Shown: positions 54,207 through 55,930 of the stretch, piece after piece
How the letters are laid out: the number at the start of each line of letters is the position of its first letter
Numbering within the stretch: position 1 is the first letter of the stretch
IMG/VR virus record: IMGVR_UViG_3300046674_000388
Location: 1-55,930 of that record
Reading direction: 5' to 3' (one strand)
DNA length: 55,930 nucleotides
Source: a virus
Program-made: the position numbers and the translations under genes
Notes under the pieces: generated by a model
Seen by the model: the letters and a program-made list of their open reading frames with translations, nothing else
Told to the model about the DNA's origin: nothing
The model's database searches: none

Positions 54207-55930
54207 TTGCCTGGGATTGCGCCGCTGGTTGCGGCCTGGCAGCGCCGTATGGGTGGCGCGCCGGGCCCGTTCGGCGTGTCTGCGGGTTCGGGCGAGCAGG
54301 CGGCAGGCCTGGTCGAGGTCGAGCTGTGGGTTGACGGGCAGTGGCTGATCATCACGCCGTATGTGATGACGCGGGATGGCAGCCAGCAGATCGTCATCAC
54401 GGGTGGCCAGCAGAACGAGGCGTCCGCCCTGCAGCCGGGCAGGTGTAGCTTCCAGCTGAACAACCGCGACGGCCGCTTCTCCCCCCGGAACCCGCTCTCG
54501 CCCCTGTACGGCAAGATCGGCCGCAACACCCCGATCCGCATCAGCGTTCCCCTCGGCAACGACAAGTCGTACCGCTTCTGGGGTGAGGTCCCAGAGTGGC
54601 CGCAGGCGTGGGACACGACTGGCAACGATGTGTGGGTCGACGTCAGCGCGGCTGGCCCGATGCGGCGCCTCGGACAGGGCGACTCGCCGATCGGATCCGC
54701 GATGCGCGTCGCTCTCGCCGGTGGTGAGACCGCCAACACGGTCGTCGCTTACTGGCCGTTCGAGGACGCGGCGGGGTCGACGACGATCGGCTCCGCAGTG
54801 ACCGGCGTCCCGGCGATGGGCATCTCTGGCACGCCCACTCTCGCCACGAACAGCGAGTTCGTGTGCTCGGGGCCGCTGCCGACGATGGGTAGCGCGTCCT
54901 TCACCGCCCTCGTCCCCGCCTACACGGCGCCCGGCGGGTTCGTGGACGCCACGAACCCGTTCTCGACGCTGCTGCGGTTTTTGGTGCGGATCCCGCAGGC
55001 CGGGGCGACGACTGGGCAGATCCTCGCCTCGTTCACGTGGACCGGGTCACCGTCACGCTGGGAGGTGTACTACTCGACGGCGTCCAGCGGCCAGATCGGG
55101 CTGCGGGGCCGTGACTCGACCGGCGCTGTCACGCTCGACACGGGCGTTGGCGGCCCGGCCATGAACGGCACCTTGGCGCACGTTCAGGTGGGGCTCGATA
55201 TCACGGGCGGCATCCTCTTCGAGTACGGCCTGTCGATCCTCACCGTAGGTTCCACGTCCCCGACCACGGTGGCCGGCTCGTCGTTCGGGCCGACGAACGG
55301 CATCGTCACAGCGGTGACCATCGCGCAGAATCGGGGCCTGACGGACACTGTCATCGGTCATGTCAGCCTGCAGATGTCACCGGCCGCGCCGACGGACACG
55401 GCGGCGGTCGCGCTGGCCATCGCCGCATATGCGGGGGAGACCGCGGCCGCGCGGATCCAGCGGCTGTGCGGGGTCGCGGACGTCGCATACGAGTTGATCG
55501 GCACCGCATCGGACACGGTCGCGATGGGCGCGCAGCTCAGCAGCAGCGTCCTGTCGCTGATCAGCGATGCAGTGACAGCGGACGGCGGACGCCTGTACGA
55601 GCGGACGACTGCCCTCGGCCTCGGCTACCGTACGCGCGTCTCCCTGGAGAACCAGGCAGCAGCCTTGGCCATGTCGTACACGGCGAACAATCTGGCCGAG
55701 GTGCCGGTGCCGCAGGACGACGACACGTACACCCGCAACGACATCACGGTCAGCCGCACGGGCGGGTCGTCGGCCCGTGCCACGCTCACCACCGGCGCCC
55801 TGTCGATCGCCGACCCGCCGAATGGTGTCGGCCGGTACGACGACAGCGTCACCGTCAACGTTCAGTCCGACACTTCGCTGCCAGACCAGGCAGGGTGGCG
55901 ACTGCATCTCGGCACGACCGATGAGCCCCG
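54207..55930 (+). CDS. Large minor tail protein (N-terminal 574 aa, runs off the end)
   Basis: TTG start after GGGACGAGTGACC; the frame is open to the end of the window. Domains visible: an N-terminal distal-tail-like part (about 40-170: LWVDGQWLIITPYVMTRDGS; FQLNNRDGRFSPRNPLSPLY), a laminin-G-like concanavalin fold (about 185-395), and a beta part at 440-574 (TYTRNDITVSRTGGSSARAT, ending SLPDQAGWRLHLGTTDEP). Such proteins join the tail tip and host-binding baseplate. Two bases are left over at the end and fit with base 1 to continue in frame into 2-313. Confidence 0.75.
   Translation, partial: MPGIAPLVAAWQRRMGGAPGPFGVSAGSGEQAAGLVEVELWVDGQWLIITPYVMTRDGSQQIVITGGQQNEASALQPGRCSFQLNNRDGRFSPRNPLSPLYGKIGRNTPIRISVPLGNDKSYRFWGEVPEWPQAWDTTGNDVWVDVSAAGPMRRLGQGDSPIGSAMRVALAGGETANTVVAYWPFEDAAGSTTIGSAVTGVPAMGISGTPTLATNSEFVCSGPLPTMGSASFTALVPAYTAPGGFVDATNPFSTLLRFLVRIPQAGATTGQILASFTWTGSPSRWEVYYSTASSGQIGLRGRDSTGAVTLDTGVGGPAMNGTLAHVQVGLDITGGILFEYGLSILTVGSTSPTTVAGSSFGPTNGIVTAVTIAQNRGLTDTVIGHVSLQMSPAAPTDTAAVALAIAAYAGETAAARIQRLCGVADVAYELIGTASDTVAMGAQLSSSVLSLISDAVTADGGRLYERTTALGLGYRTRVSLENQAAALAMSYTANNLAEVPVPQDDDTYTRNDITVSRTGGSSARATLTTGALSIADPPNGVGRYDDSVTVNVQSDTSLPDQAGWRLHLGTTDEP

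Noticed and set aside
1-55930. CRISPR arrays, tRNA genes, insertion sequences, reverse transcriptase or retron
   Set aside because: Looked for repeat-spacer periodicity, tRNA-like cloverleaf ends, transposase motifs and reverse-transcriptase motifs in the translated frames; none seen by eye.

Overview
The window reads as essentially one temperate tailed-phage genome of an actinobacterium, most likely a Streptomyces siphovirus. It is very GC-rich and gene-dense, uses many GTG starts, and packs genes through GTGA/ATGA stop-start overlaps. The gene order is the classic one: tail end, lysis, integration and regulation, a long early region of small genes, terminase, HK97-type head, tail. No host gene, tRNA, rRNA, CRISPR array or insertion sequence was seen. 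A large tail gene runs off the right end, and its reading frame is the one that is open at the left end, so the window is probably a circular or circularly permuted molecule opened inside a tail gene, or is missing only a piece of that gene.

Layout. 1-4170: C-terminus of the tail protein, a small tail-associated protein, a secreted five-blade-propeller (GH43-like) protein, an amidase endolysin, a holin and small membrane proteins. 4187-10600: lysogeny and regulation. A tyrosine recombinase, a self-contained promoter-gene-terminator unit, a GntR regulator, an XRE regulator, a large serine recombinase with a 52-bp dyad directly upstream (candidate attP), another XRE repressor, and a control region with repeated operators. 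10602-38650: rightward early genes. These include a PD-(D/E)XK nuclease with a probable recombination partner, a WhiB-like protein fused to a helix-turn-helix segment, replication-initiation-like proteins, an HNH endonuclease between direct repeats, an N6/N4-type and a C5-type DNA methyltransferase, a three-HTH protein, and a four-span membrane protein next to an FtsK/TraB-like translocase. About fifty further small proteins have no recognisable function. 38766-46700: terminase, portal, ClpP-like protease, capsid and head proteins. 46777-55930: connectors, two related tail-tube-like proteins, tail assembly chaperone with a -1 frameshift, tape measure and minor tail proteins.

How it works together. 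The divergent control region (10336-10601) carries facing copies of a 20-bp element and several CACTCCCGTG-type operators, so it looks like the lysis/lysogeny switch. The early operon is tightly coupled and is punctuated by strong intergenic hairpins, which suggests attenuation or antitermination. The late region runs from the small terminase through the tail and across the window ends into lysis. The points most worth following are the coexistence of two integrases of different chemistry, the attP-like dyad, the HTH-WhiB fusion, the plasmid-transfer-like pair (FtsK/TraB and membrane partner) with a GntR regulator, and two gene insertions bounded by direct repeats.
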